Source: Chroococcidiopsis sp. CCMEE 29 (GTDB taxonomy: Bacteria; Cyanobacteriota; Cyanobacteriia; Cyanobacteriales; Chroococcidiopsidaceae). Taken from it: DNA of 64,000 nt. The translations under genes and the position numbers were made by a program. Below the pieces are notes generated by a model. The model worked only from the letters and a program-made list of their open reading frames with translations. It did no database searches and had not been told where the DNA came from. Where the stretch lies: the NCBI RefSeq assembly GCF_023558375.1, contig NZ_CP083761.1, positions 186,001-250,000 of the forward strand, given 5' to 3'. Of the stretch, positions 35,700-44,756 are shown one piece after another; the first letter of the stretch is position 1; each line of letters begins with the position of its first letter.

Positions 35700-35987
35700 A
35701 GTGCTACACAAAGGGCTTAATTGTGAGGAAATGAATTTGTCGTGAATTCTGTATAAATCACCCAACAATGCTTTTGGCTGTGCGTCCATGCTTTTTAATG
35801 GCAATTGGTTTGAGTTGGTGTAACCATTGCTAAAGTTGACCGTTTTGACCCGCAATAGCGCAATTAAAAATGCTGCTAGAAAGCTCAATCTAGCACCATG
35901 CCAAGAAAGATGAGGACGCAAGGCATCTCGAAGTAGAGTAACCTGATTTATAGGGGTTTCATGCTTGAAGAATGTGATAATTCTCAT
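35700..35987 (-). pseudogene. N-terminal remnant of an IS4-type transposase
   Basis: The minus-strand frame begins MRIITFFKHETPINQVTLLR, then DALRPHLSWHGARLSFLAAF and LIALLRVKTVNFS, the N-terminus of a known cyanobacterial IS4-like transposase. After about 55 residues the family match ends, and the frame runs on as unrelated sequence across hicA. Only about 160 bases are true transposase. No terminal repeats were found. Confidence 0.6.
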
Positions 35988-36097
35988 GAATCCTTTTCCT
36001 GTAGTCTATTTGCAAGGTTTTGTCCTGTACTTAGCTGCTGATATTAAAGCTCAAATGAAGAACATGCCGTTGAAAGGTTAGGTAATAGAGAAGAAAT

Positions 36098-36469
36098 ATG
36101 GCTAGAACCGTACTAGATTTAACTACTGAAGAATTACTTTCCTATAAGCCTGATAGAAACTCTGAGCAGCAGGTGCCCCTGCAACGGTGGGAGCAAGCTT
36201 GGGAATTAGCGCGTCAATTAGCACATTTACTCCGCGAGAGGTTTGGCGCTACCCGGGTGGTTGCTTTCGGCTCCCTCGTTCGCCGTGAGTGTTTTAGCTC
36301 CTGGTCAGACATAGATTTGGCTGCCTGGGGAGTTTCAGCTAGCCAGTTCTATCAGGCAGTGGCTACTGTTACTGATGCCAGTCAGGATTTCCAGGTGGAT
36401 CTAGTAGATCCAGCAGATTGTCGGCTAGCAATACGCCAGTCCATTGAAGAGGAAGGAATTGACCTTTGA
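36098..36469 (+). CDS. mntA: MNT-type nucleotidyltransferase (MntA-like antitoxin)
   Basis: The 123-residue protein has the minimal nucleotidyltransferase core FGATRVVAFGSLVRRECFSS followed by WSDIDLAAWG: a GS motif, eleven residues, then DxD, with a third acid in FQVDLVDPAD. MntA proteins AMPylate the tyrosine of the partner HEPN toxin and so silence it. The gene overlaps the next by four bases (ATGA). Confidence 0.87.
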   Translation: MARTVLDLTTEELLSYKPDRNSEQQVPLQRWEQAWELARQLAHLLRERFGATRVVAFGSLVRRECFSSWSDIDLAAWGVSASQFYQAVATVTDASQDFQVDLVDPADCRLAIRQSIEEEGIDL

Positions 36470-36951
36470 ATGAACAACTCCTCAACCTGGCACAACGCAT
36501 TCCTAATGAGTTGAGTGAGTTAGAGCGGTTAGTCAAGCGTGCTCAGGAAGGGTGGCGTCGAATTCAGCAGTTCTCTGATGATCTTTACTTGGACGGTGTA
36601 GCTTTGAACCTTCATAGTTTTTATAGCGGTTTAGAACGGCTTTTCGAACTCATAGCTATAGTTATTGACCACAAGTTACCTCAGGGGTCTAATTGGCACC
36701 GGAGTTTGCTAGAGCAGATGTCAGTGGAAATGCCAGGTATACGCCCTGCTGTGATTTCTGGAAAAACCTATGAAGCACTGCAGGAGTATCGAGGCTTTCG
36801 TCATGTGGTGCGGCATGTTTACACATTTCAATTAGATGTAGAGAAAATACGACCATTAGTAGAGGAAGTACCAACAGTAATGGCTCAAGTGCACCTAGAG
36901 CTGCTAGCTTTTGCTAGCTTCCTCGAAAAACGAGTGCAGATAGACACTTAA
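36466..36951 (+). CDS. hepT: HepT-like HEPN ribonuclease toxin
   Basis: The 161-residue all-helical protein carries YRGFRHVVRHVYTFQLD near residue 110, which contains the R-x4-H-x-Y motif of HEPN RNases (R, H and the modifiable Y). The N-terminal SELERLVKRAQEGWRRIQQF and LNLHSFYSGLERLFELIAIV are typical helices. It is paired with the nucleotidyltransferase upstream and looks intact, so this is a likely active toxin-antitoxin module. Confidence 0.87.
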   Translation: MNEQLLNLAQRIPNELSELERLVKRAQEGWRRIQQFSDDLYLDGVALNLHSFYSGLERLFELIAIVIDHKLPQGSNWHRSLLEQMSVEMPGIRPAVISGKTYEALQEYRGFRHVVRHVYTFQLDVEKIRPLVEEVPTVMAQVHLELLAFASFLEKRVQIDT

Positions 36952-36999
36952 AGATAAAAACAACCCATACAGCTTAAACAGTAAGTTATATGCTTGGAC

Positions 37000-37032
37000 G
37001 CGATCGCATGAGTCAATAGTGCCGGGCGATTG
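37000..37032. repeat. HIP1-flanked palindromic repeat, copy 4
   Basis: GCGATCGCATGAGTCAATAG then TGCCGGGCGATTG, diverged at the right HIP1. It follows the HepT-like gene. Confidence 0.5.
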
Positions 37033-37173
37033 TTGTAGAAGAATCACAGGCTCAGCGAGCCATTGAGATCTATCATCAGGTGTTGCAGACTTTGGGGGCG
37101 ATCGCTCTAACTTAGCAGTGGCAAGGAGTTGAAAGCTGAGAAAACTACAATAATGAATACAGTCAAAATCGCT

Positions 37174-37404
37174 ATGACTACTCAACTACCGGAAGTTAAT
37201 CAATCGGCTCTTTACGACCAGGATTATTGTCTATGGTTAGAAACAACAGTCAAGCTGTTACGAGAGCGACGCTTTGAAGCGTTAGATCTAGATAGCCTAG
37301 TTGAGGAAATAGAAGGATTGGCTAAAGCCGACAAACGCGATCTCAGAAATCGATTAACTATACTACTAGAAACATCCGATGTGGACATTGCTATTTACTT
37401 CTAA
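37174..37404 (+). pseudogene. DUF29 protein, C-terminally truncated
   Basis: The frame starts MTTQLPEVNQSALYDQDYCL, then WLETTVKLLRERRFEALDLD and SLVEEIEGLAKADKRDLRNR, the DUF29 N-terminus. It ends after about 76 residues with a non-family tail, where DUF29 proteins have about 150. Two further ATGs upstream (37129, 37153) are in frame but unsupported. The function of DUF29 is unknown. Confidence 0.7.
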
Positions 37405-37863
37405 ATAGTCTGCGTGGATTCCGAACTCTCAAGTTTTGAACAATACTGTCGCTCAAGGTGTAAACCAACCAATAGACCCAGTTGGGGATAAATTTAGAGA
37501 GCATGAGTGGTAGGACAAGGCTCAAGCCAGGAAGAATCTCCTGAATAATTTAGGCTTAGTCATTCAACCGGTTACCTTCTTTAATTTAATGAAGCCTTGG
37601 CTAATCGGATTGCCAATTTCACATCTAGCGATTGGTTTTCTAACACTAGTTGCTTTAATGAATCGAAGGCGAGGCGCCATCCCCTCCCCTTTAGAATCCA
37701 AGGATTTCTTATTTTCCTCCGCCTAGAGTGATGAAAAAGCGCTAATCGCGATCGCACTCAAGTAATTCCTCTTTCTGGTGGGCTGAGGTAGGATAGTCTG
37801 GCTTTAGCCTCGTACCCTACCTCAACATTTAGCACCCCAGCTTGATTCAGGAATACTGCGGGT
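37405..37863. other. spacer with decayed coding sequence
   Basis: A short plus-strand frame at about 37590-37725 reads MKPWLIGLPISHLAIGFLTL and VALMNRRRGAIPSPL, and upstream of it FREHEW, a stop, then KAQARKNLLNNLGLVIQPVT in the same general direction. It looks like relic coding sequence of unknown family. The region ends in the last bases of the GT9 gene on the other strand. Confidence 0.35.
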
Positions 37864-38823
37864 CTAGCCACCCCAAACACGCTCCAAAACGGCTTGAGGT
37901 GAGATGTCTGCCATTCGACCCGTGGGGGATTTAATTTCGATAAAGCGATCGCTCGCAGGTAAGAATTTTTGTGATTCTGTCGGTCCAAATAAAGCGATAG
38001 TGTAGGTCTGCACTGCCACCGCTAGATGCATTGGCGCACTATCCGTACATAGCATCAGATTTGCACTAGCAATCATTGCCGCTAACTTCCCAATATCAGC
38101 TGGGGAGGTTACTTTAATCTCAGTAAAAGACTGCAACAGCTCTTGCAGCAGTTGCTCATCCTCTGGTTCCTGAATCACCACAATTGGCAAATCTGGCTGC
38201 CGTTGTTGGAAGTCTTGAATAATTTGCTTCCACTTTTCTAGTGGATAAATTTTATCAATCCCTCTAACCGGAGCTACCTGGCTCGAACCTCCGTGAATCA
38301 GAACATAGCCAGTTTCTTGAATTCCCAGCCGCTTCTGTTCGCTTTCTGCCCAATCAATATCTAGTTTAGGCACATTGATTGCTAGCTCTGGACAAGGAGT
38401 GTTGATGCCTAATCCTTTTAGCAAGTCGTGGTACATAGCAGCGGCATACTGCTCTGTTTTAAGTGGCACGGAGTTGGTGAGAAACATGTTTCCCGGACCA
38501 CTGTAGCCAATGCGTGTGGAAATTCCAGTTAGCCACAACAATAGACTCACAAACCGGTGTTGTCCTAGAAAAATGGCAACATCGTATTCGCGATCGCGAA
38601 TCACACCGACTAAATTGACCCAGTCTGCCAAACTGTTGCGGTTTTTAAAATCAAAGGGGATGACTTCATGAACTGACTTACACACCCGGTAGGCACCCTT
38701 TGATTGGGGTTCCACCACAACATCTATCTGAGTGTCGGGGTAATACCGCTTCAGGTCATCCAAGGTGGGAAAGAATAGAATTTGGTCGCCAATCCCGCCA
38801 GGGACTAAGGCTACTACTCGCAT
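37864..38823 (-). CDS. glycosyltransferase family 9 (heptosyltransferase-like)
   Basis: The 319-residue GT-B enzyme begins MRVVALVPGGIGDQILFFPT, the GDxLL-like GT9 start. It has the central GYVLIHGGSSQVAPVRGI and IYPLEKWKQIIQDFQQRQPD, and the C-terminal donor motif LMLCTDSAPMHLAVAVQTYT and IALFGPT. In proteobacteria such enzymes add heptose to LPS core; in cyanobacteria the sugar is not settled. It is divergent from ispD. Confidence 0.9.
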   Translation of the reverse strand: MRVVALVPGGIGDQILFFPTLDDLKRYYPDTQIDVVVEPQSKGAYRVCKSVHEVIPFDFKNRNSLADWVNLVGVIRDREYDVAIFLGQHRFVSLLLWLTGISTRIGYSGPGNMFLTNSVPLKTEQYAAAMYHDLLKGLGINTPCPELAINVPKLDIDWAESEQKRLGIQETGYVLIHGGSSQVAPVRGIDKIYPLEKWKQIIQDFQQRQPDLPIVVIQEPEDEQLLQELLQSFTEIKVTSPADIGKLAAMIASANLMLCTDSAPMHLAVAVQTYTIALFGPTESQKFLPASDRFIEIKSPTGRMADISPQAVLERVWGG

Positions 38824-38941
38824 AATATTTCTTTACGCTTACTAGCTCACTATTTTAAGAGAACATATACCTAGGTGAAATAAATATTACAGGGGCAAGT
38901 GGCGAGTTGTGAGTTGTGAGCGCTAAGACGAGAGGGAAATT

Positions 38942-39631
38942 GTGCATTTATTAATTCCAGCAGCTGGGATGGGGCGGCGGATGGGCAGCGAGCGCAACAA
39001 ACTTCTGTTGACATTGCGCTCGCTACCTTTGATTACTTGGACTTTGCTAGCAGTTGAGGCATCGCGTTCCATCAGTTGGATAGGCATTATTGCCCAACCA
39101 ATTGACTGGTCAGAGCTGAAAGAAATTTTAGCAACGCTATCCTTTACCAAACACGTACAACTGATTGAGGGAGGAGCCACCCGCCAGGAATCAGTCTACA
39201 ACGGTTTGCAAGCACTACCACCAGAAGCAAAGCAAGTTTTGATTCATGATGGAGCCAGGTGTCTTGCCACGCCAGAGCTGTTCGATCGGTGTGCCGAGGC
39301 AATTCTCCAGTGTTCTGGTTTGATTGCTGCTGTGGCGGTGAAGGACACGATTAAAGTTGTAGATCGGACTGGGTTGATTCAAAGTACACCAGATCGGCGA
39401 CAACTGTGGGCAGCTCAAACTCCCCAGGCATTTGATGTACAGCTATTGAAACAGTGCCACGCCAAAGGTCGCGATCGAGGTTGGGAAGTTACTGACGATG
39501 CAGCATTGTTTGAAAAGTGCGGTCTACCAGTGCGAATTGTCCAGGGAGAGGAAACAAATTTAAAGTTGACAACTCCAGTTGATTTAGCGATCGCCGAATT
39601 TATCCTTGAACAACGCTTGGGAAAAGGGTAA
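38942..39631 (+). CDS. ispD: 2-C-methyl-D-erythritol 4-phosphate cytidylyltransferase
   Basis: The third step of the MEP isoprenoid pathway: it transfers CMP to methylerythritol phosphate. The 229-residue protein has the CTP-binding LIPAAGMGRRMGSERNK (with conserved Arg and Lys), GGATRQESVYNGLQALP, VLIHDGARCLATPELFD, and AAVAVKDTIKVVDRTGLIQS, WAAQTPQAF and TDDAALFEKCG. It starts with GTG. Confidence 0.97.
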   Translation: MHLLIPAAGMGRRMGSERNKLLLTLRSLPLITWTLLAVEASRSISWIGIIAQPIDWSELKEILATLSFTKHVQLIEGGATRQESVYNGLQALPPEAKQVLIHDGARCLATPELFDRCAEAILQCSGLIAAVAVKDTIKVVDRTGLIQSTPDRRQLWAAQTPQAFDVQLLKQCHAKGRDRGWEVTDDAALFEKCGLPVRIVQGEETNLKLTTPVDLAIAEFILEQRLGKG

Positions 39632-39644
39632 GTGGCAACCGCAT

Positions 39645-39944
39645 CTAAACCCCTGCCTCTAACAGCAGGGGTTGAATAGTTTCCCAAGAGAGTCCTTGCT
39701 GGATATAGTGCGGCGATTGGGAATCGTAAGGGCTGGCTACTCTGTCAATCGTGAGAATGTTTGCCTCATCTGGCAAGACTGGCACATCGGGATCAAATGC
39801 CGTAGGGCGCATTAAGGAACTGGAAAAGCCTTTGAAGATGGCAATTTGATCCAGTTCTCCAGCAATTTCTAGTGTCACGATCAGTACTTCATTTAATCGC
39901 TTAGCAGTATATTGTTCCAGACGCTTAGCAATAGAATTATTCAT
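39645..39944 (-). CDS. conserved cyanobacterial/plastid-type protein (DUF7734-like)
   Basis: The 99-residue protein reads IAKRLEQYTAKRLNEVLIVT, LEIAGELDQIAIFKGFSSSL, MRPTAFDPDVPVLPDEANIL and TIDRVASPYDSQSPHYIQQG. I think this corresponds to a small family shared by cyanobacteria and plants; the DUF number is from memory and uncertain. No catalytic motif is visible. It overlaps the DUF3177 gene by four bases, so the two form an operon. Confidence 0.7.
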   Translation of the reverse strand: MNNSIAKRLEQYTAKRLNEVLIVTLEIAGELDQIAIFKGFSSSLMRPTAFDPDVPVLPDEANILTIDRVASPYDSQSPHYIQQGLSWETIQPLLLEAGV

Positions 39945-40537
39945 TGTGGAAGTGCAGAACGTCCTTGCTTACCTAGCTTGACTAAAACAAAATAGCCTAA
40001 GCAAAGCACGTAAGCTATCAAACCAACAATGCCAAGAAAACCTAAAAATTGGGGAGTGGAATTGGGATGGAAATATTCTCTAAAGAGTAAGGCAGGCTCT
40101 GACCAAGCTTGGCATAGGGGAATGGCGTTCGCCTTTTGCGAAAAAGCACACTGCAAGACAGGTATCTGAGCGATCGCGCCCAAAATATTGTATAGAGTAA
40201 CCGCCCAACGCCAAGAGTTGAAAGTAAGTTTTAAAGCTCCATTGGGTTGATCCTCAATTTCTTCGTTGAGATCAATCCAAAACCACAGCGCTATGGGAAT
40301 GAGAACGCGAGCTATTATCCCTGAAATAAATCCTACCGGTAATCCAGCGATCAACAGGTAGATCGAAATCGCTAGCAAACTTGCCACTCGCCAGTAAATC
40401 GTTAATAAACGTTGCATTGCTTCTGCTTTTTGGACAAATGCCCACAGCAGCAAAATCAGGGGAATAGCTACGGTGAACAATAGCGCTAGTCGATAATCCA
40501 TCCAGATCAGCGGTCGAAACCAAATTTCGTTTTGCAT
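39941..40537 (-). CDS. DUF3177 family membrane protein
   Basis: The 198-residue protein begins with the family pattern FRPLIWMDYRLALLFTVAIP and has five hydrophobic segments. A conserved NSWRWAVTLYNILGAIAQIP stretch follows the fourth, and two cysteines (LQCAFSQKANAIPLCQAW) lie between segments. It is restricted to cyanobacteria as far as I know; function unknown. Confidence 0.9.
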   Translation of the reverse strand: MQNEIWFRPLIWMDYRLALLFTVAIPLILLLWAFVQKAEAMQRLLTIYWRVASLLAISIYLLIAGLPVGFISGIIARVLIPIALWFWIDLNEEIEDQPNGALKLTFNSWRWAVTLYNILGAIAQIPVLQCAFSQKANAIPLCQAWSEPALLFREYFHPNSTPQFLGFLGIVGLIAYVLCLGYFVLVKLGKQGRSALPQ

Positions 40538-40617
40538 AGTTTATACATAAGGGGTCAGGGGTCGGGGCTCAGGGGTTAGGGAGAATTTACTATTCACTCG
40601 GCAAAGTGCTTGATGTA

Positions 40618-40670
40618 ACAAAAAAAAACAAGCAACGCAGGGTACATCATCGAGAGTCCCAGTTGCTTGT
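40618..40670 (-). terminator. intrinsic terminator of cp12
   Basis: On the minus strand ACAAGCAAC (40670-40662) pairs with GTTGCTTGT (40636-40628), separated by a 25-base loop that can pair further, and is followed by nine T residues. It lies about 40 bases after the cp12 stop. Confidence 0.8.
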
Positions 40671-40709
40671 TGATTTGGTGGCTTGACGAAGAACTCACCG
40701 ACTTAAGCT

Positions 40710-40931
40710 CTATTCGTCGTATACTCGGCACTCAGCAGCGTCAGGATTGTCATCACAATACTGTTCTAAAGAATTCTTTGGCTTAACTTGCCGCTGGTGA
40801 GATGCTTCTGCTTGTAGTTCTTCTACAGCATCCCAAGCTGCTGCACATTCCGCAGAGTTATCGCCTTTGGAATCACATGCAAGCCGAGCCTGCTCTCTCT
40901 CTTGTTCGATTTGTTCTTGGATGTTGCTCAT
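40710..40931 (-). CDS. cp12: CP12, Calvin-cycle regulatory protein
   Basis: A small intrinsically disordered protein that, when oxidised, ties GAPDH and phosphoribulokinase into an inactive complex. The 73-residue product has the N-terminal cysteine pair (ARLACDSKGDNSAECAAAWD), the core AWDAVEELQAEASHQR, and the C-terminal pair QYCDDNPDAAECRVYD that enters the GAPDH site. I took the start at 40931 (MSNIQEQIEQ); the longer frame adds 16 residues that do not match. Confidence 0.97.
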   Translation of the reverse strand: MSNIQEQIEQEREQARLACDSKGDNSAECAAAWDAVEELQAEASHQRQVKPKNSLEQYCDDNPDAAECRVYDE

Positions 40932-40979
40932 AGATGTTGTGGTTTCAGTGAACTTCCTTACAGTATAGAAAAACTTCAA

Positions 40980-41304
40980 GGGTTGCAGTTTCTGTCAGAA
41001 GCGAATGTACTCTAAAGCCGCTGAATAGGGCGTTTCGCCTGGGGCTAACGCTAAAGCAACTTTTGAACTAAACCCAGTTACTGAGTTAGCTAGTGTACAA
41101 AGCTGTACTGTCTCTTATTGATAGCAAGCAACTGGAGTGTTATTACTATATCGATTCTATGTTTTAACATTTTGTGGAGCTCGCATAAAAAAAGAATTTC
41201 TGACCGACACTTCCAGGTGGAAAGGGCAAAAATAACTTGAGTAGGATGCTTTTAATTGAATCCAGCAGTGACAATGTAATAAAGCTCAGCCTAAAAAGGG
41301 AGAG
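40980..41304. other. divergent promoter region of cp12 and the FIST gene
   Basis: About 325 bases with no gene. A GGGAGAG ribosome binding site lies directly before 41305. I could not place convincing -35/-10 elements for either gene. Confidence 0.4.
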
Positions 41305-42525
41305 ATGGTAGAACTTATGGCAGACACAATGCAGTGGGCAAATGCCCTGTCAACCCGTCCTTCTCTAGAGGCAGCTGTTGCAGAAGTGGTGGAACGCGCT
41401 TCCTCATCTTTACAAGCACCGGCAGATTTAGGGCTAGTATTTATTTCGTCTGCTTTTACCAGTGAGTATCCTCGGCTGCTCCCCTTGCTACACGAACGGC
41501 TGTCGGTGCCAGTGCTAATTGGCTGTGGTGGTGGCGGCATCATTGGTATGACTCAGCAGGGGCAGATGCAAGAACTAGAAGGCTTGCCAGCTCTGAGCTT
41601 AAGCCTAGCACACCTGCCTGGAGTCAAGGTGCAAGCTTTTCATATTGTGGGGGAAGAATTACCTGACCTAGATAGCCCTCCTGATGCTTGGGTAGAGCTA
41701 ATTGGTGTACCACCTTCACCTACACCGCAGTTCATTTTGCTAAGCGATCCCTTCTCGTCTCAAATCAATGACTTACTCCAAGGGCTAGATTTTGCTTATC
41801 CTGGCTCGGTTTCCGTGGGAGGATTGGCTAATGGTAGCTTGATGGGTGGTCGAATTGGTTTATTTATTAATCAGCGGCTCTATAGAGAAGGAACGGTTGG
41901 CGTAGCTTTGAGTGGGAACATTGTTTTAGAAACGATAGTAGCGCAGGGATGCCGCCCAATTGGCCAGCCCTACCAGGTGAGTAAAGGAGAGCGCAATATT
42001 GTGCTGGAACTCGAAGAGCAACCGCCACTAGAAGTGCTGCAGGATTTGATTGAAAATCTCAGCGAGTCAGACAGACAATTAGCACAGCAATCTTTGTTTG
42101 TCGGTATAGCGCGAGATGAATTTAAGCAGAATTTAGAGCATGGGGACTTTTTAATCCGCACTTTGCTGGGGGTAGATCCCAAACTTGGGGCGATCGCAAT
42201 TGGCGATCGGGTTCGTCCTGGTCAACGTATTCAGTTCCACCTGCGAGATGCTCAAACTTCTGCTGAGGATCTAGAATGGCTCCTCCAAAGGTATCAAAAA
42301 CAAACTCATTCTCACCCCGCTGCTGCCGGTGCACTACTGTTCTCCTGTCTAGGGCGAGGAGAAGGACTATACAACAAACCGAATTTTGATTCTCAGCTAT
42401 TTAGTCGCTACCTGGATAATATTCCTTTGGGAGGGTTCTTCTGTGGTGGTGAAATTGGTCCTGTTGGAGGCAGAACATTCCTCCACGGCTATACTTCGGT
42501 ATTTGGAATCTGTCGTCAGCCTTGA
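41305..42525 (+). CDS. FIST domain (FIST_N/FIST_C) small-ligand sensor protein
   Basis: The 406-residue protein has the FIST N-terminal region with LGLVFISSAFTSEYPRLLPL and VPVLIGCGGGGIIGM, then SVSVGGLANGSLMGGRIGLF. The C-terminal half has GTVGVALSGNIVLETIVAQG, CRPIGQPYQVSKGERNIVLE and AAGALLFSCLGRGEGLYN followed by IPLGGFFCGGEIGPVGGRTF. FIST domains are thought to sense amino-acid-like ligands and often couple to kinases or cyclases. Here it is a stand-alone cytosolic protein. The start may be 41305 or the ATG at 41317; the ribosome binding site favours the first. Confidence 0.92.
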   Translation: MVELMADTMQWANALSTRPSLEAAVAEVVERASSSLQAPADLGLVFISSAFTSEYPRLLPLLHERLSVPVLIGCGGGGIIGMTQQGQMQELEGLPALSLSLAHLPGVKVQAFHIVGEELPDLDSPPDAWVELIGVPPSPTPQFILLSDPFSSQINDLLQGLDFAYPGSVSVGGLANGSLMGGRIGLFINQRLYREGTVGVALSGNIVLETIVAQGCRPIGQPYQVSKGERNIVLELEEQPPLEVLQDLIENLSESDRQLAQQSLFVGIARDEFKQNLEHGDFLIRTLLGVDPKLGAIAIGDRVRPGQRIQFHLRDAQTSAEDLEWLLQRYQKQTHSHPAAAGALLFSCLGRGEGLYNKPNFDSQLFSRYLDNIPLGGFFCGGEIGPVGGRTFLHGYTSVFGICRQP

Positions 42526-42580
42526 GGAGGGGCGAGGGGTTAGGGGTTAGGGATTAGGGAATGAAAATATATCTCTCCCT

Positions 42581-42625
42581 GCTTCCCCTGCTTCCCCTGC
42601 TTCCCCTGCTTCCCCTGCTTCCCCT
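42581..42625. repeat. tandem repeat, five copies of a 9-bp unit
   Basis: GCTTCCCCT repeated five times, preceded by GGGGTTA-type repeats at about 42537-42560. Shorter runs of the same unit occur at 3540-3565 and 5690-5700. It lies between the FIST gene and trmB. Confidence 0.85.
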
Positions 42626-42641
42626 GCTCTATCCGTATCCC

Positions 42642-42657
42642 AGGAGGATAAATTTTG
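42642..42657 (+). promoter_or_regulatory. strong Shine-Dalgarno that fixes a TTG start for trmB
   Basis: AGGAGG at 42642-42647 lies seven bases before TTG at 42655. The next possible start, GTG at 42664, would be 16 bases away, too far. Confidence 0.8.
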
Positions 42658-43287
42658 GCACCTGTGCGAGTACGTCAACACGTTAATCCATTGTCACAGA
42701 AGTATCAGACACCAGTTAGCTCTGTTGATTGGGAGAAGGTTTATACAATTCCTACTCAACCGCTGCATTTGGATATTGGGTGCGGGAAAGGGCGGTTTTT
42801 GTTGAGCATGGCGACATTGGAACCAAATTGGAATTTTCTGGGGTTAGAAATTCGGGAACCCTTGGTCCAGGAGGCAAATCATTGGCGGCACGAGTTGGGA
42901 CTGACTAATTTGCACTATGTGTTTTGTAATGTCAATAATTCGCTGCGATCGCTTCTTAGTTCTCTCCCCTCTGGAACATTGCAGCGGGTGACGATCCAGT
43001 TTCCTGATCCCTGGTTTAAAAATCGACACGCTAAACGGCGAGTGGTGCAACCACACTTAGTAGCAGAATTAGCAACTTACCTTGCTAGTGGGGGGATTGT
43101 ATTTCTCCAGTCGGATGTTAAAGGAGTGGCAGAGGAAATGCGCGATCGCTTTGAGGCTCACCCCTCTTTCCAAAGACAAGGTGAACAATGGTTGGCAGAA
43201 AACCCGTTACCCGTTCCTACTGAACGGGAAAAATCCACACTGTCACGGAGAGAACCTGTTTATCGAGCCGTGTTTGTTCGGTTTTAA
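42655..43287 (+). CDS. trmB: tRNA (guanine-N7-)-methyltransferase
   Basis: Methylates G46 of tRNAs with S-adenosylmethionine. The 210-residue protein shows [20 protein letters not shown] (SAM site), [35 protein letters not shown] (the catalytic PDPW(P/F)KxRHxKRR motif) and, near the end, [20 protein letters not shown]. The length is standard. It starts at TTG, supported by a strong Shine-Dalgarno. Confidence 0.97.
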   Translation: MAPVRVRQHVNPLSQKYQTPVSSVDWEKVYTIPTQPLHLDIGCGKGRFLLSMATLEPNWNFLGLEIREPLVQEANHWRHELGLTNLHYVFCNVNNSLRSLLSSLPSGTLQRVTIQFPDPWFKNRHAKRRVVQPHLVAELATYLASGGIVFLQSDVKGVAEEMRDRFEAHPSFQRQGEQWLAENPLPVPTEREKSTLSRREPVYRAVFVRF

Positions 43288-43301
43288 TGCCTTAATTTGG
43301 T

Positions 43302-44741
43302 TTAGATCCAAGAACGAAACCACATCCGCAATCCATAACTTGCAGGAGATAATGGCAGCCCCAAATAAATGGGCATCCAAAAGACAAATGCTAGTAGGAT
43401 GAGAAAGATAATAGTGACACCTAGCGCCCTAAGTTCACTTCGGTAATTGTGCAGCCATTGGTCAACTAGCCATGCGAGGGCTAGCCCGGAAAACACAGAA
43501 GCACCCATGTAATGGTAGAGAAATATACAGCGAGTAACCCTTGCCCAAGGTAGCCAGTTAGCCAGCCAGTTAAGAACTAGGTAAAGGGCAGTCCAGGTAA
43601 TGGGAAGTGAAGGGCGAGAGTAAGGCACTTGCCGATTGCCGATTACCCAACTAATTACGCTTTGAGCCAGTATCCACAGTAAAAACAAGATAGTAGCAGT
43701 TGAGAGCCACCATAAAATCGGATTGCCGATCGCGTGAACATCGTAAATAACTTTGCTGTCAGCAGTGGCATTTTGAGCTGTTTTGTAAAAGTATGCAACC
43801 GGGCGCAGCATCAAAGGCCAAGTATACCAAGCAGAACAGTAAGGATGCACCTCAGGACCACTCCCAATCCGTTGGTGATACATTAAAATCTGCTTTTGCA
43901 TTTCCCAGAATCCGGGCTTAGGAATGAGCAGTAGGTGAGGAATCCAGCTAATGCTGTAGGTCAAGACTGGGATGATGCCTAGATAAAACAGAATGTGCCA
44001 AATTTTTAGCTGAGTTAGGTTTTGTAGGGGAGTTTGAATTCTGGCTTGGCTGTAACTAAGATATGCGGGTTGCAGTCTCTGCAACCACCGTATAACCCAA
44101 GCCGCCATCCAAATCAAATAGGCACCTAATAGAAACCACAAACCATTCCACTTAATCGCAGCTGAAGCGCCAAAACTAATTCCAGCAAGAGCTAGCCATA
44201 ACCCACGTCGCCTATGCTGCCTTGCTAATCCTAGTAATAAAAACAACTGTCCTAGTAGCCCAAAAATCACCAAATAGACATTATTTAAGGCGTAGCGAGA
44301 CTCTACCAAAAACAGACCGTCAGTGGCTGCAAATAAAGCGGCAATGAAGGCATAGCTGCGACGGTGATTAATTTGGTAAGCAATTCCCGCCACAACCAAG
44401 GGAATGAATGAGCCAGTCAGGGCATTTAGCCAACGGTAACTCCAAGTAGAACGTAAGGAACCTGTGAGAGGATTGACTGTATCTTGCCCAAATGGCAGAT
44501 GGCTGCCAATCCAGATCCCAATTGCTATTAGGTATTGACTCAGGGGCGGATGAGCATTAAAAAACTGGGTATGGGTGAGATAGTTGTTAGCAAATTTGGC
44601 GTAGTAAACTTCATCGAATACTAGAGTGTTAAATCGGCTTAATCCCCAAAATCGCAAGGTGGCGCTGAGTAAGAACACAGCAGCCATCCCCATCCAGAAC
44701 CACGGGAATTGCTGGATAGAAGGCTTTTTGAAGAAGAACAT
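43302..44741 (-). CDS. PMT-family (GT39-like) membrane glycosyltransferase
   Basis: The 479-residue protein has about ten transmembrane helices and the GT-C hallmarks in the first loop: VFDEVYYAKFANNYLTHTQF with the acidic pair, then FNAHPPLSQYLIAIGIWIGS. Later YHQRIGSGPEVHPYCSAWYT and WPLMLRPVAYFY match the dolichyl-phosphate-mannose-protein mannosyltransferase family. It should use a lipid-linked sugar at the outer face of the plasma membrane. The acceptor is unknown. Its stop is 14 bases from the trmB stop on the opposite strand. Confidence 0.9.
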   Translation of the reverse strand: MFFFKKPSIQQFPWFWMGMAAVFLLSATLRFWGLSRFNTLVFDEVYYAKFANNYLTHTQFFNAHPPLSQYLIAIGIWIGSHLPFGQDTVNPLTGSLRSTWSYRWLNALTGSFIPLVVAGIAYQINHRRSYAFIAALFAATDGLFLVESRYALNNVYLVIFGLLGQLFLLLGLARQHRRRGLWLALAGISFGASAAIKWNGLWFLLGAYLIWMAAWVIRWLQRLQPAYLSYSQARIQTPLQNLTQLKIWHILFYLGIIPVLTYSISWIPHLLLIPKPGFWEMQKQILMYHQRIGSGPEVHPYCSAWYTWPLMLRPVAYFYKTAQNATADSKVIYDVHAIGNPILWWLSTATILFLLWILAQSVISWVIGNRQVPYSRPSLPITWTALYLVLNWLANWLPWARVTRCIFLYHYMGASVFSGLALAWLVDQWLHNYRSELRALGVTIIFLILLAFVFWMPIYLGLPLSPASYGLRMWFRSWI

Positions 44742-44756
44742 AAACTACGACGCTTT

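Noticed and set aside
35409-35987. 192-codon minus-strand frame taken as one gene
   Set aside because: Only the first 55 residues match a transposase; the rest is antisense to hicA and has no protein character.
42581-42625. Tandem 9-mers as CRISPR
   Set aside because: No spacers; a simple tandem repeat.
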